From assembly GCA_037447655.1 (NCBI GenBank), contig JBBHKE010000722.1, positions 64,001-95,253 on the forward strand: a DNA stretch of 31,253 bases. Direction: 5' to 3'. The stretch's first letter is position 1. Each line of letters begins with the position of its first letter. Below, piece after piece: positions 29,960 to 31,253 of the stretch. This DNA is from Zygnema cylindricum. Lineage: Eukaryota; Streptophyta; Zygnematophyceae; Zygnematales; Zygnemataceae. Position numbers and translations under genes: made by a program. The notes beneath the pieces were generated by a model. That model did not search any database. It was not told the origin of the DNA and saw only the letters and a list, made by a program, of their open reading frames with translations.

Positions 29960-31180
29960 TTAATTTATACCCAATTTCTATTTAACTACACCAATTTATA
30001 GCCACCAATTCAACTAATAACCCAGATGATATTTACTTATTCCAATTTTTAACCACCAATTATTAACCAAATTTACCTTTAACTACCCCACATTTATATT
30101 TGATTCCCACAATTCGACGATTGGTAGGTACCGATTTTAACGTATATTTGTACCGCAATATTGGCAGTTTTTGATATTCGATATTAAAATAGTTTTTTTA
30201 ACGCTTAAAAAGTAAAAAAATGCTGATTTTATTTCCCGGAAATCTTACATGCCACCCTGCAAATTTTTGTACTTGAAGTCTTTATTTTCAAAAAAATTCA
30301 AGGTTTTCCAAAGTTTTTCAAGGTTTTTTAAAACATTATTGGTCTTTTCTTGAAAAAACACTGAGTTGTTTAGAGCTCTCTAGAGCTTTTTAGAGTTTTC
30401 TAGGGCTTTTTAAGCCTACTGTAGAGTTATTTCAAGACATTTTAGGGCTTTTCAGGGCTTTTTTTAAGTAGTTTAGGGTTTATATGATTTTACAAGGGCA
30501 TTTACATTTACGGCTCAAATTTTTGACGTTCCTTTTTTTTTATTTTTTTTGTGGGGATTATTTTCTGGGCATACCAACAATTAAAATCATATGCGCTGTG
30601 TGAAATTAAAAAAAAAAAAAAGGTTAATAAAAAAATCGCCATATTGCTGAAAGAAGACCGAACCACAAAATCGACAAAGATTGAAAACCCCCTCAATCTT
30701 TTTTGACAAAACATCAAAAAATTGTGGATTTAATTTTCGATTTAATTTCAATACACATCAAATTAGAAAAATAACCACTTGAAAATAGTCGAATATATAA
30801 GTAATTATTTCAAGTTTATAAAAATAGGTATTCCAGGTTTACATTATTAACTGTTCCAAGTTTATAACCACCGAATAATGTTCCATTTTGTATACAGCTA
30901 CCCAAATTTATATTAAACTACCTCAATTTAAAGTGAATAACCGATGTTATTTTGAAGTACCTAAATAAATAACCACCTATTACTAATTATATTTCTAATA
31001 CCAGTTTACATTTATACACCCTGATTTATGAGCATCAACTAATAACTCAATTCATATTCAGCTTATAACCACCTATTCCATTCAAAACCTAGTTTATATT
31101 TAAGTACCCCAATATATAACCGACTAATTAATAACCTAAAACATAGTTAAGTACTCCAATTCACAGACCACCAAACCTTA
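29960..31180. repeat. AACCACCAATTAATAACC-type array, interrupted
   Basis: Diverged units of about 45 bp containing ATAACCACCAATT, AATAACCCAATTTATATT and TTAACTACCCCA cover 29960-30110 and resume at 30800-31180. Between them, 30110-30790 holds unrelated AT-rich DNA with GGGTTTT-type repeats (30295-30480), which could be an insertion. The region should be an SGT1 intron, because the next upstream TPR exon was not seen here. Confidence 0.6.
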
Positions 31181-31220
31181 GAAAATAACATTAACAGAGA
31201 TGTTCATGGGGTTTTTGAAC

Positions 31221-31253
31221 GAGGGAGAGGGAGAGGGAGAGGGAGAGGGGGAG
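31221..31253 (+). repeat. (GAGGGA)n tract at the right edge
   Basis: A GAGGGAGAGGGAGAGG tract runs off the window. It is of the same kind as the other polypurine tracts and probably lies in an SGT1 intron. Confidence 0.9.

Overview
This is nuclear DNA from a photosynthetic eukaryote of the green lineage. Genes carry canonical GT-AG introns, lie on both strands, and are separated by AT-rich DNA full of microsatellites, minisatellites and MITE-like elements. Four protein genes can be recognised from translated exons. All four belong to families typical of plants: an MSL10-type MscS-like channel, ABA4 (neoxanthin formation), a long P-class PPR protein and the HSP90 co-chaperone SGT1. Together they suggest a streptophyte, possibly a charophyte-type alga with long introns. 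That placement is inference; no species is claimed.

Layout. (1) 1-3070, minus strand: the 5' part of an MSL10-like gene, namely a large disordered N-terminal exon and the exon for the first membrane helix; the rest lies beyond the left edge. (2) 3129-4617: a shared upstream region, rich in ACGT cores, between the two divergent genes. (3) 4618-9452, plus strand: an ABA4/DUF4281 gene with a transit-peptide-like first exon, three exons that are certain and a probable last exon; the exon for the first membrane helix was not found. (4) 9453-14560: no gene recognised; GA-rich tandem repeats, T-rich DNA and a nested MITE cluster in which a hAT-type element with an 8-bp target duplication sits inside a TA-flanked element. 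(5) 14560-16496: a double G-box inverted repeat, a tandem array and unassigned sequence. (6) 16497-18715, plus strand: a PPR gene with 15 motifs. (7) 18716-22246: unassigned intergenic DNA. (8) 22247 to beyond 31253, minus strand: SGT1, nine exons resolved with matching phases (317 residues: second half of TPR, CS and SGS), the N terminus lying off the right edge.

The most unusual signal is what I call splice-edge echoes. Introns next to at least five exon edges (four in SGT1, one in ABA4) hold one to five decayed copies of that edge: part of the exon, the splice site and some adjoining intron. Echoes lie upstream of acceptors and downstream of donors, so they always fall inside the intron. 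A second pattern is that GA-rich polypurine tracts repeatedly begin shortly after 5' splice sites. The genes share no operon-like logic; each is an independent nuclear gene.
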